Assembly: GCF_050231725.1 (NCBI RefSeq)
Contig: NZ_CP077172.1
Coordinates: 682,001 to 746,000 of the forward strand
Source: Fusobacterium nucleatum_L
GTDB taxonomy: Bacteria > Fusobacteriota > Fusobacteriia > Fusobacteriales > Fusobacteriaceae
Direction: 5' to 3'
Length of the DNA: 64,000 bases
The translations under genes and the position numbers were made by a program. Positions 9,901 to 18,868 of this stretch are shown one piece after another (positions within the stretch are counted from its first letter, which is position 1; each line of letters begins with the position of its first letter). Below the pieces are notes generated by a model, which was not told the origin of the DNA, ran no database searches, and saw only the letters and a program-made list of their open reading frames with translations.

Positions 9901-10562
9901 GGATAGTTGGAGGAGATGGTTGGGCTTATGATATAGGATATGGAGGACTTGACCATGTACTTGCATCAAAAGAAGATATAAATGTTATAGTTATGGATAC
10001 AGAAGTTTATTCAAATACTGGTGGGCAATCTTCTAAAGCTACACCAACTGCTGCTGTTGCAAAATTTGCTGCTGCTGGAAAACCTTTAAAGAAAAAAGAT
10101 TTAGCTGCTATTTGTATGAGCTATGGTCATATCTATGTTGCACAAGTTTCTATGGGAGCTAACCAACAACAATTCTTAAAAGCTATACAAGAAGCTGAAA
10201 GCTATAATGGACCATCAATAATTATTGCTTACTCTCCTTGTATCAACCATGGAATTAAAAAAGGTATGTCAAAGTCACAAACTGAAATGAAACTTGCAAC
10301 TGAATGTGGTTATTGGCCTATATTTAGATACAATCCATTACTTGAAAAGGAAGGCAAAAATCCTTTACAATTAGATTCAAAAGAACCTAAATGGGAATTA
10401 TACCAAGATTATTTAATGGGTGAAACTAGATATATGACATTGAAGAAAACAAATCCTGATGAAGCAAATGACTTATTTGAAAAGAATATGTGGGATGCTC
10501 AAAGAAGATGGAGACAATATAAGAGACTCGCAAGTTTAGATTATTCTGATGAAAAAAGATGA
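6996..10562 (+). CDS. nifJ: Pyruvate:ferredoxin (flavodoxin) oxidoreductase, single-chain
   Basis: This is the large homodimeric PFOR (about 1188 residues), converting pyruvate and CoA to acetyl-CoA, CO2 and reduced ferredoxin. It begins with the MQTMDGNQAAAYASYAFTEV signature and the YPITPSSPMAE substrate motif. Two 4Fe-4S clusters are seen in an inserted ferredoxin domain (CIECNQCAYVCP near residue 700; CTGCGSCANVCP near 757). A third cluster site is made by CPGCGE and later cysteines, and the thiamine-diphosphate motif GDGWAYDIGYGG lies near 975. I prefer ATG 6996: AAGGAGG (6981-6987) is 8 nt away, while ATG 6990 would leave only 2 nt. It probably also acts on 2-oxobutyrate from methionine breakdown (inference). 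A strong terminator follows. Confidence 0.97.
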   Translation: MKRVMQTMDGNQAAAYASYAFTEVAGIYPITPSSPMAEYVDEWAAKGMKNIFDVPVKLVEMQSEGGAAGTVHGSLEAGALTTTYTASQGLLLKIPNMYKIAGELLPGVIHVSARSLSVQALSIFGDHQDIYAARQTGFTMMASGSVQEAMDIGTIAHLTAIKSRVPVLHFFDGFRTSHEIQKIELMDFDVCKKLVDYDEIQKFRDRALNPEHPVTRGTAQNDDIYFQTREVQNKFYDAVPDIAAYYMEEISKETGREYKPFKYRGAADADRVVVAMASVCQTAEETVDYLVEKGEKVGLITVHLYRPFSEKYFFNILPKTVKKIAVLERTKEQGAPGEPLLLDVKSIFYGKENAPIIVGGRYGLSSKDTTPAQIKSVFDNLSQDNPKTNFTIGIVDDVTFTSLEIGNRLNVADPSTKACLFFGLGADGTVGANKNSIKIIGDKTDLYAQGYFAYDSKKSGGVTRSHLRFGQKPIRSTYLVSSPSFVACSVPAYLKQYDMTSGLKKGGKFLLNCVWNKDEVLEHIPDNIKYDLAKSEAKFYIINATKLAHEIGLGQRTNTIMQSAFFKLAEIIPYEEAQKYMKEYALKSYGKKGDDVVQLNYKAIDVGASGLVEIPVDPNWINLKVEAIQKIDKNNDTSNCKTELLTTFVKDIVEPINAIKGNDLPVSAFLGREDGTFENGTAAFEKRGVAVDVPIWNLDKCIECNQCAYVCPHAAIRAFLITEEEKDASPIEFTTKKANGKGLENLTYRIQVTPLDCTGCGSCANVCPAKALDMKPIAVALENHEDEKAAYIYSKVTYKNDKMPTNTVKGSQFSQPLFEFNGACPGCGETPYLKVISQMFGDRMMVANASGCSSVYSGSAPSTPYTKNCCGEGPAWASSLFEDNAEYGFGMHVGVEALRDRIQHIMEVSMDKVTPALQGLFREWIENRNYAAKTREISPKILTALEGINETYAKDIIGLKQYLIKKSQWIVGGDGWAYDIGYGGLDHVLASKEDINVIVMDTEVYSNTGGQSSKATPTAAVAKFAAAGKPLKKKDLAAICMSYGHIYVAQVSMGANQQQFLKAIQEAESYNGPSIIIAYSPCINHGIKKGMSKSQTEMKLATECGYWPIFRYNPLLEKEGKNPLQLDSKEPKWELYQDYLMGETRYMTLKKTNPDEANDLFEKNMWDAQRRWRQYKRLASLDYSDEKR

Positions 10563-10582
10563 TAACTTCCTAACATAAAAAT

Positions 10583-10626
10583 AGAGGAAAGGCAAGTTTA
10601 AAAAATTTTAACTTTGCCTTTCCTTT
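10583..10626. terminator. Terminator between PFOR and the TRAP transporter genes
   Basis: GGAAAGGCAA-GTT pairs with AACTTTGCCTTTCC across an A/T loop, with one bulged base; T-rich sequence follows on the plus strand. It separates convergent genes and could serve both. Confidence 0.7.
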
Positions 10627-10654
10627 ATTTTTTTATGAATTAATAATAAAAACC

Positions 10655-11962
10655 TTATTTTATAAAGACTAATGAAAGCCATGGAATATAGGTTATCATA
10701 GTAAGTGCAATAATAGAAGCAAGAAAAAATGGAATTATTAATTTAAACATACTATCTAATTTTATCTTTGCAACAGCTGCTCCTACAAATAAATTACATC
10801 CATATGGTGGTGTACAAAGTCCTATAGCTAAGTTGACTGCCATAACAACTCCAAAATGGATTGGATTTATACCTAAAGCTTTTACAGTTGGTAATAACAT
10901 TGGTGCCATTACAATAATAGCTGGAACTGTATCTAGAAATAATCCAATAAACAATAATATTAAATTTATGAAAAAAAGAACTACAAACGGATTATCAGAA
11001 ATATTGGTTAAAAATATAGAAATCATTTGAGGAACTTTTTCAAAAGTCATAAAGGTAGAAAATACTGTAGAGTATCCTAATAAAAATGAAGTTATTCCAT
11101 TTAATACAGCTGCATCTAGTAGAGTATTGTATAATGCCTTTAAATTTAAATCTTTATAAACAAAAAAACTAACAAAAGCAGAGTACACAACTGATATACA
11201 AGCAGCTTCAGTAGGAGTAAAAACTCCTGAATAAATTCCACCAAGTATAATTGTTGGTGATAGTAATGCCCATATTCCTTCTTTTGTCGCAAGCCATATT
11301 CTCTTAATTCTATTTTGAAAAAGTTCTTTAAAAGTCACTAATTTTTCTTCACTAGTTTCTCTTATTTCAGTCTTTGTCCTTTTACAGATTAAAATATTCA
11401 TGAGTAAAAAGATAACTCCCAATAAAATTCCAGGAAGTACTCCTGCCAAAAACAATTCTGGAACTGGAGTATTTGTCGTTGCTCCATAAAGAACAAAAGA
11501 TAAGCTAGGTGGAATTATTGGTCCAACTATTCCTCCAAAACAAACTAAAGTAGCTGCATATTCTGAAGAATATCCTTTCTTTTTCATTTCAGGAATCATC
11601 ATTCCACCAATAGCAGATGTTGTTGCCATTCCTGATCCCGATAATGCTCCAAAAAACATGCAAGCAAGAATCGTAACACAACCTAGAGCTCCTGTTACAA
11701 AATCAATTAATGCTGAAGCAAAATTAACTATTCTCTTAGCTATTCCACCAGTAGACATTATCAATCCTGCTAACATAAAGAAAGGTATTGCCATAACTGT
11801 AAATGAATTAATTCCTGAAAAACAATACTGTGCATTAACAACCATATTTAAGTTAGAACAAAAATACATAGAAACCATTGTTGCTCCACCAATAGCAAAT
11901 CCAACTGGAACTCCTATTGCTAGCATAATAAATAGTACTATAAACAGCACTATAAAAGTCAT
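10655..11962 (-). CDS. dctM: TRAP transporter large permease subunit (DctM)
   Basis: A 435-residue, about 12-segment membrane protein of the DctM family, the channel subunit of tripartite ATP-independent periplasmic transporters. Visible family features are the N-terminal hydrophobic run, GGIVGPIIPPS and AINLAIGLCTPPYG-like segments. It is driven by an ion gradient and works with DctP and DctQ, encoded just upstream on the same strand; its start overlaps the DctQ stop by 4 nt. The substrate, usually a carboxylate, sialic acid or keto acid, cannot be told from sequence. Length is normal for the family. Confidence 0.93.
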   Translation of the reverse strand: MTFIVLFIVLFIMLAIGVPVGFAIGGATMVSMYFCSNLNMVVNAQYCFSGINSFTVMAIPFFMLAGLIMSTGGIAKRIVNFASALIDFVTGALGCVTILACMFFGALSGSGMATTSAIGGMMIPEMKKKGYSSEYAATLVCFGGIVGPIIPPSLSFVLYGATTNTPVPELFLAGVLPGILLGVIFLLMNILICKRTKTEIRETSEEKLVTFKELFQNRIKRIWLATKEGIWALLSPTIILGGIYSGVFTPTEAACISVVYSAFVSFFVYKDLNLKALYNTLLDAAVLNGITSFLLGYSTVFSTFMTFEKVPQMISIFLTNISDNPFVVLFFINLILLFIGLFLDTVPAIIVMAPMLLPTVKALGINPIHFGVVMAVNLAIGLCTPPYGCNLFVGAAVAKIKLDSMFKLIIPFFLASIIALTMITYIPWLSLVFIK

Positions 11963-12450
11963 TCTTCTTCCCTCCTTTTCTTAAAGGTAGTGAAAGTATC
12001 TTTTATTATTATCAAATTTCTAATCATCATGATAAAACATCCTATAACTACTGATAAATATCCCCAAGACATACTAATTTTTATTCCAGCAAAAAAGATT
12101 TTATATTGTGATATTACCAATTCAATTCCATAATAAGCAGTTACTGCACAAATCCCCAATACAATAAGTTCCGATAATATATCACACACAAGTTTTAATT
12201 GAGGAGAACACTTATCAACAAACATTGTTATTTTTATATGTTCTTTTCTTTTAGCTCCAATACTAATTCCAAGCCAAGAAATCCAAACAAATAAAAACTT
12301 CCCTAATTCTTCTGACCATGATAAAGAATTATTAAAAATATAACGCATTATAATTTGCACAAAAATTATAGTAACCATTAGAGCAAATGTTCCAACTAAA
12401 ATGGCTTCTTCTAACCTATCTAAAAATTGAATAGCTCTATTTTTCCCCAT
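11959..12450 (-). CDS. dctQ: TRAP transporter small permease subunit (DctQ)
   Basis: A 163-residue protein with four hydrophobic segments and the family signature SWSEELGKFLFVWISWLGISIGAK, followed by EHI. DctQ subunits pair with DctM in the inner membrane. The gene lies between the binding-protein gene (14-nt gap) and dctM (4-nt overlap), so the three are translated from one transcript. Confidence 0.92.
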   Translation of the reverse strand: MGKNRAIQFLDRLEEAILVGTFALMVTIIFVQIIMRYIFNNSLSWSEELGKFLFVWISWLGISIGAKRKEHIKITMFVDKCSPQLKLVCDILSELIVLGICAVTAYYGIELVISQYKIFFAGIKISMSWGYLSVVIGCFIMMIRNLIIIKDTFTTFKKRREEE

Positions 12451-12464
12451 AGCTTCTTCTCCTT

Positions 12465-13487
12465 TTATTTTTTAGGAACTGTTTCAAGCCACTTATTAAC
12501 AACATCATCTCCAACTTTTTTTCTCCATTTATCGTATACAGGTTTTACACTTTCTTGAAAAGCTTTAACTTCATCAGGAGTTAATTCTTGAACTGTTCCT
12601 CCCTCTGATTTAAATCTTTCTATATATTTTAATTCATTTCCTCTTTCTTCTTCTCTTTGCTTTTTCGCAACTTCATGAATACTTTCTTCCAATATTTGTC
12701 TTGAATCTTCTGGAAGTGAGCTTATCCAATCTAGTGAACAAACAATAGGAAATGGAGAACTTGCATGGTTTGTTAAAGTTATATACGGAGCAATTTTATG
12801 TAAAGAAAAATCATTAAAAACACCTAATGAGTGATCTAAAGCATCTATAGTTCCTTGAGAAAGAGAAGTAATAACTTCACCCCAAGACATAGGAGTTGGA
12901 TTTGCTCCCATTGCTTGCCACATATCAACATTTAATTCATTTTGTGCTATTCTTACTTTTTGCCCTTTCAAATCAGTCGAGTTATGATAATTTCTTTTTA
13001 CACTTGCAACTTGTCTCATTCCATTGTAATACATATCAATACAATAATATCCTTGATTTTTTAAATATTCATTAAATAATTCTAATCCTCCATTTTCAAA
13101 TGTTCCTGTTATCCAATCTTCATAAGTAGGATATAGATAAGGTAAATCTATACATGCAGATTCAGGTCCTGCTGCTGCAGTAATAGCTGCCGATAAATCA
13201 AACATCATTGTAACAGTTCCTAATTTAACACCTGCGACTAAATCAGGGGTATCACCTAATTGACCATCAGGATAAACTTCAACTTGAAACTTACCAGGAG
13301 CTTTTTCTTCTAATATTTTTCCTAATTCAACACTCCAAACATTTGTTGAACGTGAGCTTGAATCTGTGCTTCCTATTTTTATAACGATAGGTGAATCTGA
13401 ATTTTTAGATTTTGAAGTTGAATCAGAAGGACGACAGCCAACCATAACAATTAATGATAAGATGATAGCAAAAACTTTTTTTAACAT
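12465..13487 (-). CDS. dctP: TRAP transporter solute-binding lipoprotein (DctP)
   Basis: A 340-residue periplasmic binding protein with a short signal peptide and a plausible lipobox ending at Cys18 (VMVGC), so probably a membrane-tethered lipoprotein. The core carries the DctP-family region RIAQNELNVDMWQAMGANPT-PMSWGEV, whose Arg usually pairs with a substrate carboxylate, followed by SLSQGTIDALDH. This suggests an organic-acid ligand. It heads the TRAP genes and follows an NhaC carrier gene by 52 nt, so all four may form one operon. Confidence 0.92.
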   Translation of the reverse strand: MLKKVFAIILSLIVMVGCRPSDSTSKSKNSDSPIVIKIGSTDSSSRSTNVWSVELGKILEEKAPGKFQVEVYPDGQLGDTPDLVAGVKLGTVTMMFDLSAAITAAAGPESACIDLPYLYPTYEDWITGTFENGGLELFNEYLKNQGYYCIDMYYNGMRQVASVKRNYHNSTDLKGQKVRIAQNELNVDMWQAMGANPTPMSWGEVITSLSQGTIDALDHSLGVFNDFSLHKIAPYITLTNHASSPFPIVCSLDWISSLPEDSRQILEESIHEVAKKQREEERGNELKYIERFKSEGGTVQELTPDEVKAFQESVKPVYDKWRKKVGDDVVNKWLETVPKK

Positions 13488-13539
13488 ACTTTTCCTCCTT
13501 ATATTTTAAATACTTTTACATTGGTGTATTTATAAAAAA

Positions 13540-15000
13540 TTAAATATCATTTTTATCTTTTTCCCTGATCTTATCTAGTTCAGTTACATTTGATACTTCA
13601 ATAATTTCTATTCCTTTTTCCTTAATTTTTTTCCTAAATACAGCGATTCCCATATAAGCCATAAAGATAGATACTATTGGATTAATTAAGCTTAAAAAAG
13701 CATATGGAAAATATGAAAAAGTTGAAACTCCTAAAGTAGCAGACTGATATGCTCCACATCCATTCCAAGGAAACATTGGTGACCACAAAGAACCTCCATC
13801 TTCTAAAGTTCTTGATAAATAATATCTTTCTAATCCCATTTCATCATAAACCTTATAGTACATTCTTCCAGGGATTATGTTTGCTAAATATTGGTCAGTT
13901 AAAACAAAATCACAAAGAATTCCAGTTACAATAGTCGTAGCAACAAGGCTTCCTACAGAATGAATATATTTAACAATCCTTTCGAGTATTACTTCTGTAA
14001 ATTTTGCTTTTTCTAAAATTCCTCCAAAACACAAGGCAAATATAATAAGAGAAATTGTCCACAACATTCCATTTACTCCACCACGAGTAAGAAGTTTATC
14101 AACTATTGGAATATTGGTATTCCCAACATAACCATTTTGAAGAACATCTAACAAATCTACAAAACTTACATTTTGAAAAAATATTGCAAATATTCCTCCA
14201 ACTGTTGTTGCTAATAAAAGAGAAGGTATTGCAGGAACTTTTTTTACAGCAGTTATAAGTACAACTATTGGTGGAATCAACAACCAAGGACTTATTGAAA
14301 AACTACTAGCAAGTGCATCTTTTATTAGCTTTATATTTTCTAAATCAATTGAAGAAGATTGATATCTTAAACCTATAAGCAAATACAAGAACAATGCTAT
14401 TATAAAACTAGGTATAGTTGTATACATCATAGATCTCACATGAAGATATAAATCTGTTTCTGCCGCTGCTGCTGCAACATTGGTACTATCTGAAAGAGGA
14501 GAAATTTTATCTCCAAAGTATGCTCCCGAAATAACCATTCCTGCTGTAAGAGCTGGATTTATACCAAGTCCTGTCCCAATTCCCATAAGTGCAACTCCTA
14601 TTGTTCCACCTGATGTCCAAGCACTACCAGTTGCTACTGAGACTATTGCACATAAAATACAACCTGTAGGTAAAAAAAATCTTGGTGAAATCAATTCTAA
14701 GCCATAATATATCATTGCTGGAACTGATCCTGCCAAAACCCATGCACCTATTAACATCCCCACAATCATTACAATAATTAAAGCTTCTATTGCCCTATAA
14801 ACACTTTCAATCATTCCTGTACTTATTTCAGACCATGAACATCCTACTTTTAATGCCATAAATCCTGCTAGTATAGTTGATATCACAATCGGAATATGAG
14901 GATCTATCTTCAATACAAGCATGGAATAAACAATAATAAGTGCCATTCCAACTATAGGAACTAACGCTTCCCATATTTTTGGTTTTCTAGCTAAACTCAT
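13540..15000 (-). CDS. NhaC-family Na+/H+ antiporter (second copy)
   Basis: A 486-residue polytopic protein with the NhaC motif GAYFGDKISPLSDSTNVAAA and the region TGSAWTSGGTIGVALMGIG. The C-terminal end is charged (EKDKNDI). The GDKxSPLSDSTN motif is closer to classical NhaC/MleN than that of the 5581-6918 paralogue. It is the first gene of a probable operon with dctPQM; TRAP systems are usually Na+-driven, so an Na+ exchanger in the same transcript could maintain their driving force (inference). Alternatively it is a second carrier for the same substrate. Confidence 0.88.
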   Translation of the reverse strand: MSLARKPKIWEALVPIVGMALIIVYSMLVLKIDPHIPIVISTILAGFMALKVGCSWSEISTGMIESVYRAIEALIIVMIVGMLIGAWVLAGSVPAMIYYGLELISPRFFLPTGCILCAIVSVATGSAWTSGGTIGVALMGIGTGLGINPALTAGMVISGAYFGDKISPLSDSTNVAAAAAETDLYLHVRSMMYTTIPSFIIALFLYLLIGLRYQSSSIDLENIKLIKDALASSFSISPWLLIPPIVVLITAVKKVPAIPSLLLATTVGGIFAIFFQNVSFVDLLDVLQNGYVGNTNIPIVDKLLTRGGVNGMLWTISLIIFALCFGGILEKAKFTEVILERIVKYIHSVGSLVATTIVTGILCDFVLTDQYLANIIPGRMYYKVYDEMGLERYYLSRTLEDGGSLWSPMFPWNGCGAYQSATLGVSTFSYFPYAFLSLINPIVSIFMAYMGIAVFRKKIKEKGIEIIEVSNVTELDKIREKDKNDI

Positions 15001-15261
15001 AAAAATTCCCCCTTACATTTGTATAATTATAAAATTTTTTATCTAAGAAGGTAATCTAATAATAGTCTACTAAAGAACTTGATAATTACTATAAGAAATT
15101 TTAGAGATTAATATATTTTTATAGTTATATTCTTATATTTTTATATTATAAATATATATAAGAATATTATATATTTTTTTAAAAATTTTGTAAAGTTTTT
15201 ATAAAAATTATTTTAAAAACATATACTTCTTTTTCTACTATAAAATATTTTTTAATAAAAA
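15001..15261. other. AT-rich intergenic region upstream of the NhaC-TRAP operon
   Basis: This gap lies between the nhaC start and the fprA terminator. A minus-strand TATAAT about 25-30 nt before the nhaC start is a likely -10 box. The stretch from 15110 to 15250 is almost pure A/T and shows no ORF or convincing repeat. Confidence 0.4.
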
Positions 15262-15296
15262 AAGAAGATTACTACTATAAGTGTAATAATCTCCTT
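15262..15296 (-). terminator. Terminator of the dehydrogenase-fprA operon
   Basis: In the minus-strand transcript a 14-bp stem with two G-U pairs (15296-15283 with 15275-15262) and a 7-nt loop is followed by a run of seven T. On the plus strand the same positions give mismatches, so it is directional. It begins 16 nt after the fprA stop. Confidence 0.75.
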
Positions 15297-15311
15297 TTTT
15301 ATCAATAATTA

Positions 15312-16529
15312 TTATTTATTTAAAGATTCAACTAATGCATCAACAAGTGTATCCATTTCATCAAGGTTTACATTGTTAGCTGCTGAAGTTAATCCTACTC
15401 TTTCATTTAAAACAGTTATATCTTTTATTTGAGTTTCAAAGAATTCTTGTAATAAATCACCAGATTTTCTTGCCCAAGAACCATTTTCAACTATTGCAAC
15501 TGTTCTATTTTGTAAATTTAAAGCCTTCATATCCATTACAAAGTTATGAATAACAGGATAAATTCCTAAATTATATGTAGGTGATGCAATAACTAAATGG
15601 CTATATTTGAATAAATCTGAAATCAAATATGATACATGTGTACTAGATACATCATACATCTTAATATTTGTAATTCCTTTTTCTGCTAATTTAGCAGCTA
15701 AAATTTCAACTGCATTTTCTGTATTTCCATACATTGAAGCATAAGCAATTAATACACCTTTTTCTTCTGGCTCATATCTACTCCATTTGTCATACTTATC
15801 AATTAAATATCCAAAATCATTTCTCCAAACTACACCATGTAGAGGACAGATAAATTTAATTTTATCTATAACTGGTCCCGCTTTTTTCAATAAATGTTGA
15901 ATATGTGGACCATATTTTCCAACAATATTTGTTAAATAACGACGACCTTCATCTAACCAATCTCTATCCCAGTTTACTTCATCATTAAACAATCTTCCAT
16001 CAAGAGATTTAAAAGAACCAAAGGCATCAGCTGAGAATAGGGCTCCATTTGTTAAATCTAAACTTACTAACACTTCTGGCCAGTGAACCATAGGTGCTTC
16101 TAAAAATACTATTTCATGTTTACCAAACTTGAATTTATCTCCTTCTTTTGCTTCTATTAATTGGTGCCCATTTATGCTTTTGTATCCAAATTGTCTCATA
16201 AACATAAAGCCTTTTTCAGAAGAAATTATTTTCATTTTTGGATAACGAAATGCCAATTCTTCTATTGAAGCACAGTGATCTGGCTCCATATGATGTACTA
16301 CTAAATAATCAAGTTCTCTACCATTTAATAAATATTCTATATTTTCTATATATTGTCTTGTTACAGACCAGTCAACAGTATCAAAAACAACTGTTTTTTC
16401 ATCTAGTAACATATATGAGTTATATGATACTCCTTCTGGAATAGGGTGTATATTTTCAAAAAGTGCAAGACGACGATCATTTGCTCCAATCCAATAAAGA
16501 TCTTCAGTTATATTTCTAACATTATGCAT
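15312..16529 (-). CDS. fprA: Flavodiiron protein (A-type flavoprotein FprA)
   Basis: A 405-residue protein with an N-terminal metallo-beta-lactamase-like diiron domain and a C-terminal flavodoxin domain. The diiron motif is HMEPDH (His80, Glu82, Asp84, His85); further ligand regions are APMVHWPE and CPLHGVVWR. The FMN-binding region is IAYASMYGNTENAV near residue 264. Flavodiiron proteins reduce O2 to water (or NO to N2O), receiving electrons from rubredoxin. The upstream gene, 24 nt away and co-directional, encodes a protein ending in a rubredoxin domain, so the electron donor may be fused to an acyl-CoA dehydrogenase here. Function is cytosolic oxygen protection. The terminator after the gene closes a two-gene operon. 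Confidence 0.94.
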   Translation of the reverse strand: MHNVRNITEDLYWIGANDRRLALFENIHPIPEGVSYNSYMLLDEKTVVFDTVDWSVTRQYIENIEYLLNGRELDYLVVHHMEPDHCASIEELAFRYPKMKIISSEKGFMFMRQFGYKSINGHQLIEAKEGDKFKFGKHEIVFLEAPMVHWPEVLVSLDLTNGALFSADAFGSFKSLDGRLFNDEVNWDRDWLDEGRRYLTNIVGKYGPHIQHLLKKAGPVIDKIKFICPLHGVVWRNDFGYLIDKYDKWSRYEPEEKGVLIAYASMYGNTENAVEILAAKLAEKGITNIKMYDVSSTHVSYLISDLFKYSHLVIASPTYNLGIYPVIHNFVMDMKALNLQNRTVAIVENGSWARKSGDLLQEFFETQIKDITVLNERVGLTSAANNVNLDEMDTLVDALVESLNK

Positions 16530-16553
16530 AGTTTATCCTCCTTAATTATATTC

Positions 16554-18464
16554 TTATTTTGCATCTATATATCCAGATTTTGGATCTCCACAATCAGGAC
16601 AAGTCCAATCTTCAGGTAAATCTTTAAATCTAGTTCCTGGTTTGATATCAGAATCTTCATCTCCTAAATCAGGATTGTATTCATGACCACAACCACTACA
16701 TACATATACATGAGGACTATACACTACTCTAGGTATAACTCTCTTCATTTTTTTCATAGGTGGAGCATCTTTTTTAGCTTCTCCATTATCTAATTCCTTA
16801 GTTAATAAAGGTAATATTTCTGCTACATCCCCAACTATTCCATAGTCAGCATTTTTAAATATTGGAGCATTCGCATTTGTATTAATAGCAACTATTGTTG
16901 TTGCATCTTTAATTCCTTTTAAGTGTTGTAAAGCTCCTGAAATTCCACAAGCTATATAAAGGTTTCCAACAAATTTTTGTCCTGACATTCCTACATAACG
17001 GTCAAGTGGTAAGTATTGTAATGTTTCTGCTACTGGTCTCGAACATCCAACAGAAGCTCCTGCTTGCTTAGCTAAATTTTCAACTAGCTTCATGTTCTTT
17101 TTATCTCCAATTCCTTTACCTGCACTTACAACTCTTTCAGATTTTCCTATTGGAGTATCAAGAGGTATACCAACAGTGAAATCATATCCATCTTCTTTTA
17201 ATGCAGCAACTAATGCAGCAACTTTTTCTTTTGTAGAACCATCTTTAAATATTATATTTTTTCTAGGTCCTGTAACTGGTCCTTTTTTCTTTTTAGCAAC
17301 TGCCACTGCATCTGACTTAGGTGCTTTTCCTATTAAGTGAGCAGCTATAACAACTCTTTGAATTTCGTTTGTTCCTTCATAAATAGTAGTGATTTTAGCA
17401 TCTCTATATGCTCTTTCTACTTCCATTCCTTTTAAGTATCCAGAACCTCCGAATATTTGTAGAGCATCATTTACAACTTCAAGAGCTATATCAGAAGCAT
17501 ATTGTTTTGCCATTGCAGATTCCATTCCATAAGGTTCATGGTGTTCTTTTAATTCAGCAGCACTGTAAATTAAGAATCTAGCTGTTCTTATTTTTGTTGC
17601 CATATCTGCAAGTTTAAATGAGATTGCTTGTTGGAAAGCTATTGGTTTTCCAAATTGTTCTCTTTCTTTTGCATATTCTAACGCATGTTCAAAAGCACCT
17701 TGTGCAATTCCTAGTGCTTGTGCAGCTATACCTATACGTCCTCCATCAAGAGTAGACATAGCTATTTTAAATCCGTCTCCTTCTTTTCCTAAAAGATTTT
17801 CTTTAGGAACTTTTACATTATTAAATAATAATTGACAAGTTGAAGATGAACGGATACCTAATTTATCGTAATGATCTCCAAATGTAAATCCTTCCCAACC
17901 TTTTTCAACTATAAAGGCACTTATACCTTTTGTTCCAATATCAGGAGTTGTTACAGCGAAAACAACATAAGTTTCAGCAACATCTGCGTTTGTTATAAAT
18001 ATTTTTTCACCATTTAATATATAGTAATCCCCTTCTTTAACAGCAGTTGTTTCTGTTCCTCCAGCATCTGAACCAGCATTAGGTTCTGTTAATCCAAATG
18101 CTCCTAATTTTTCTCCTTTAGCTAAAGGTGTAAGATATTTTTTCTTTTGTTCTTCTGTACCAAAAGCAAAAATAGGATATGATCCTAATGAAACGTGTGC
18201 AGATAGAATAACTCCAGTCCCCCCGTCGACTCTAGATAATTCTTCAACAGCTATTGCATAACTTAAGACATCTTTCCCTGCTCCTCCATATTCTTTTGGA
18301 TAAGGCAGTCCCATGAATCCCATTTGTCCAAATTTTTTAATTGCTTCATGTGGGAACTTATTTTCTTTATCTAAGATAGCTGCGATTGGTTTAACCTCAG
18401 TTTCAACAAATTCTCTCACTTGCATACGAAGAGCTTCGTGTTCTTCAGTAGTTCTAAAAAGCAT
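16554..18464 (-). CDS. Fused acyl-CoA (butyryl-CoA) dehydrogenase / ETF-alpha FAD domain / rubredoxin
   Basis: One 636-residue chain holds three modules. Residues 1-380 are a short-chain acyl-CoA dehydrogenase (FAD motifs FGLTEPNAGSD and ITNADVAE; catalytic base Glu363 in IYEGTNE; FGGSGY). Residues about 435-560 match the FAD-binding C-terminal domain of ETF-alpha (VVSAGKGIG, GCSRP, VGMSGQ, GISGALQH, ADYGIVGD); the N-terminal ETF-alpha domain is largely missing. Residues 586-636 are rubredoxin with CSGC and CPDC (Cys589, 592, 622, 625). It likely reduces crotonyl-CoA to butyryl-CoA and passes or receives electrons through its built-in carriers. No ETF-beta gene is near. It is first in an operon with fprA and has a consensus-like promoter. 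Intact fusion: no frame break seen. Confidence 0.93.
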   Translation of the reverse strand: MLFRTTEEHEALRMQVREFVETEVKPIAAILDKENKFPHEAIKKFGQMGFMGLPYPKEYGGAGKDVLSYAIAVEELSRVDGGTGVILSAHVSLGSYPIFAFGTEEQKKKYLTPLAKGEKLGAFGLTEPNAGSDAGGTETTAVKEGDYYILNGEKIFITNADVAETYVVFAVTTPDIGTKGISAFIVEKGWEGFTFGDHYDKLGIRSSSTCQLLFNNVKVPKENLLGKEGDGFKIAMSTLDGGRIGIAAQALGIAQGAFEHALEYAKEREQFGKPIAFQQAISFKLADMATKIRTARFLIYSAAELKEHHEPYGMESAMAKQYASDIALEVVNDALQIFGGSGYLKGMEVERAYRDAKITTIYEGTNEIQRVVIAAHLIGKAPKSDAVAVAKKKKGPVTGPRKNIIFKDGSTKEKVAALVAALKEDGYDFTVGIPLDTPIGKSERVVSAGKGIGDKKNMKLVENLAKQAGASVGCSRPVAETLQYLPLDRYVGMSGQKFVGNLYIACGISGALQHLKGIKDATTIVAINTNANAPIFKNADYGIVGDVAEILPLLTKELDNGEAKKDAPPMKKMKRVIPRVVYSPHVYVCSGCGHEYNPDLGDEDSDIKPGTRFKDLPEDWTCPDCGDPKSGYIDAK

Positions 18465-18565
18465 ACAAATTCCTCCTTAATTAAGTTTATTTTAATATAC
18501 ATTGTGTACTATTTTCGATATTTTTTCAATAAAACGTAAGCAAATCTAAATTTTACTTATAAAGT

Positions 18566-18594
18566 ATAGTATCACTTTTTTTCTTTAAAGTCAA
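18566..18594 (-). promoter_or_regulatory. Promoter of the dehydrogenase-fprA operon
   Basis: On the minus strand -35 TTGACT (18594-18589), 17-nt spacer, -10 TACTAT (18571-18566). Transcription would start near 18559, giving a leader of about 95 nt. Confidence 0.65.
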
Positions 18595-18816
18595 CCTAAT
18601 TAATTTAGTATTTTTTATGTTAAGTATGAAACTTAAATACTAGAAAAAATAAGAATTAGATAGTATTATTAGTATATTTCATCTCTTTTTTATATAATAT
18701 TTATATAACTAAATATATAATATATATACTATTAATATCTATTTTAAATTTGTAAAGAAACTAATTTATATAGTTTTCTTTTGTGTTTATTGAATATATT
18801 TATCCTTTAAATTAAA

Positions 18817-18845
18817 TTGACTTACTTTTCTTTAAATGATACTCT
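18817..18845 (+). promoter_or_regulatory. Promoter of the phzF gene
   Basis: A -35 box TTGACT and a 17-nt spacer lead to TACTCT as -10, about 23 nt before the start codon. The -10 is a poor match, and a slightly different register (GATACT) is possible. Confidence 0.45.
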
Positions 18846-18868
18846 AAAATAAAAAAGGAGGAATTTCG

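Larger units (their letters stand above)
18465..18868. other. Divergent promoter region between the dehydrogenase fusion and phzF
   Basis: This 404-nt AT-rich gap separates two divergent genes. Promoters are recognisable near each end (18566-18594 minus, 18817-18845 plus). The middle (about 18600-18810) contains no ORF, hairpin or repeat that I can support. Confidence 0.6.
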
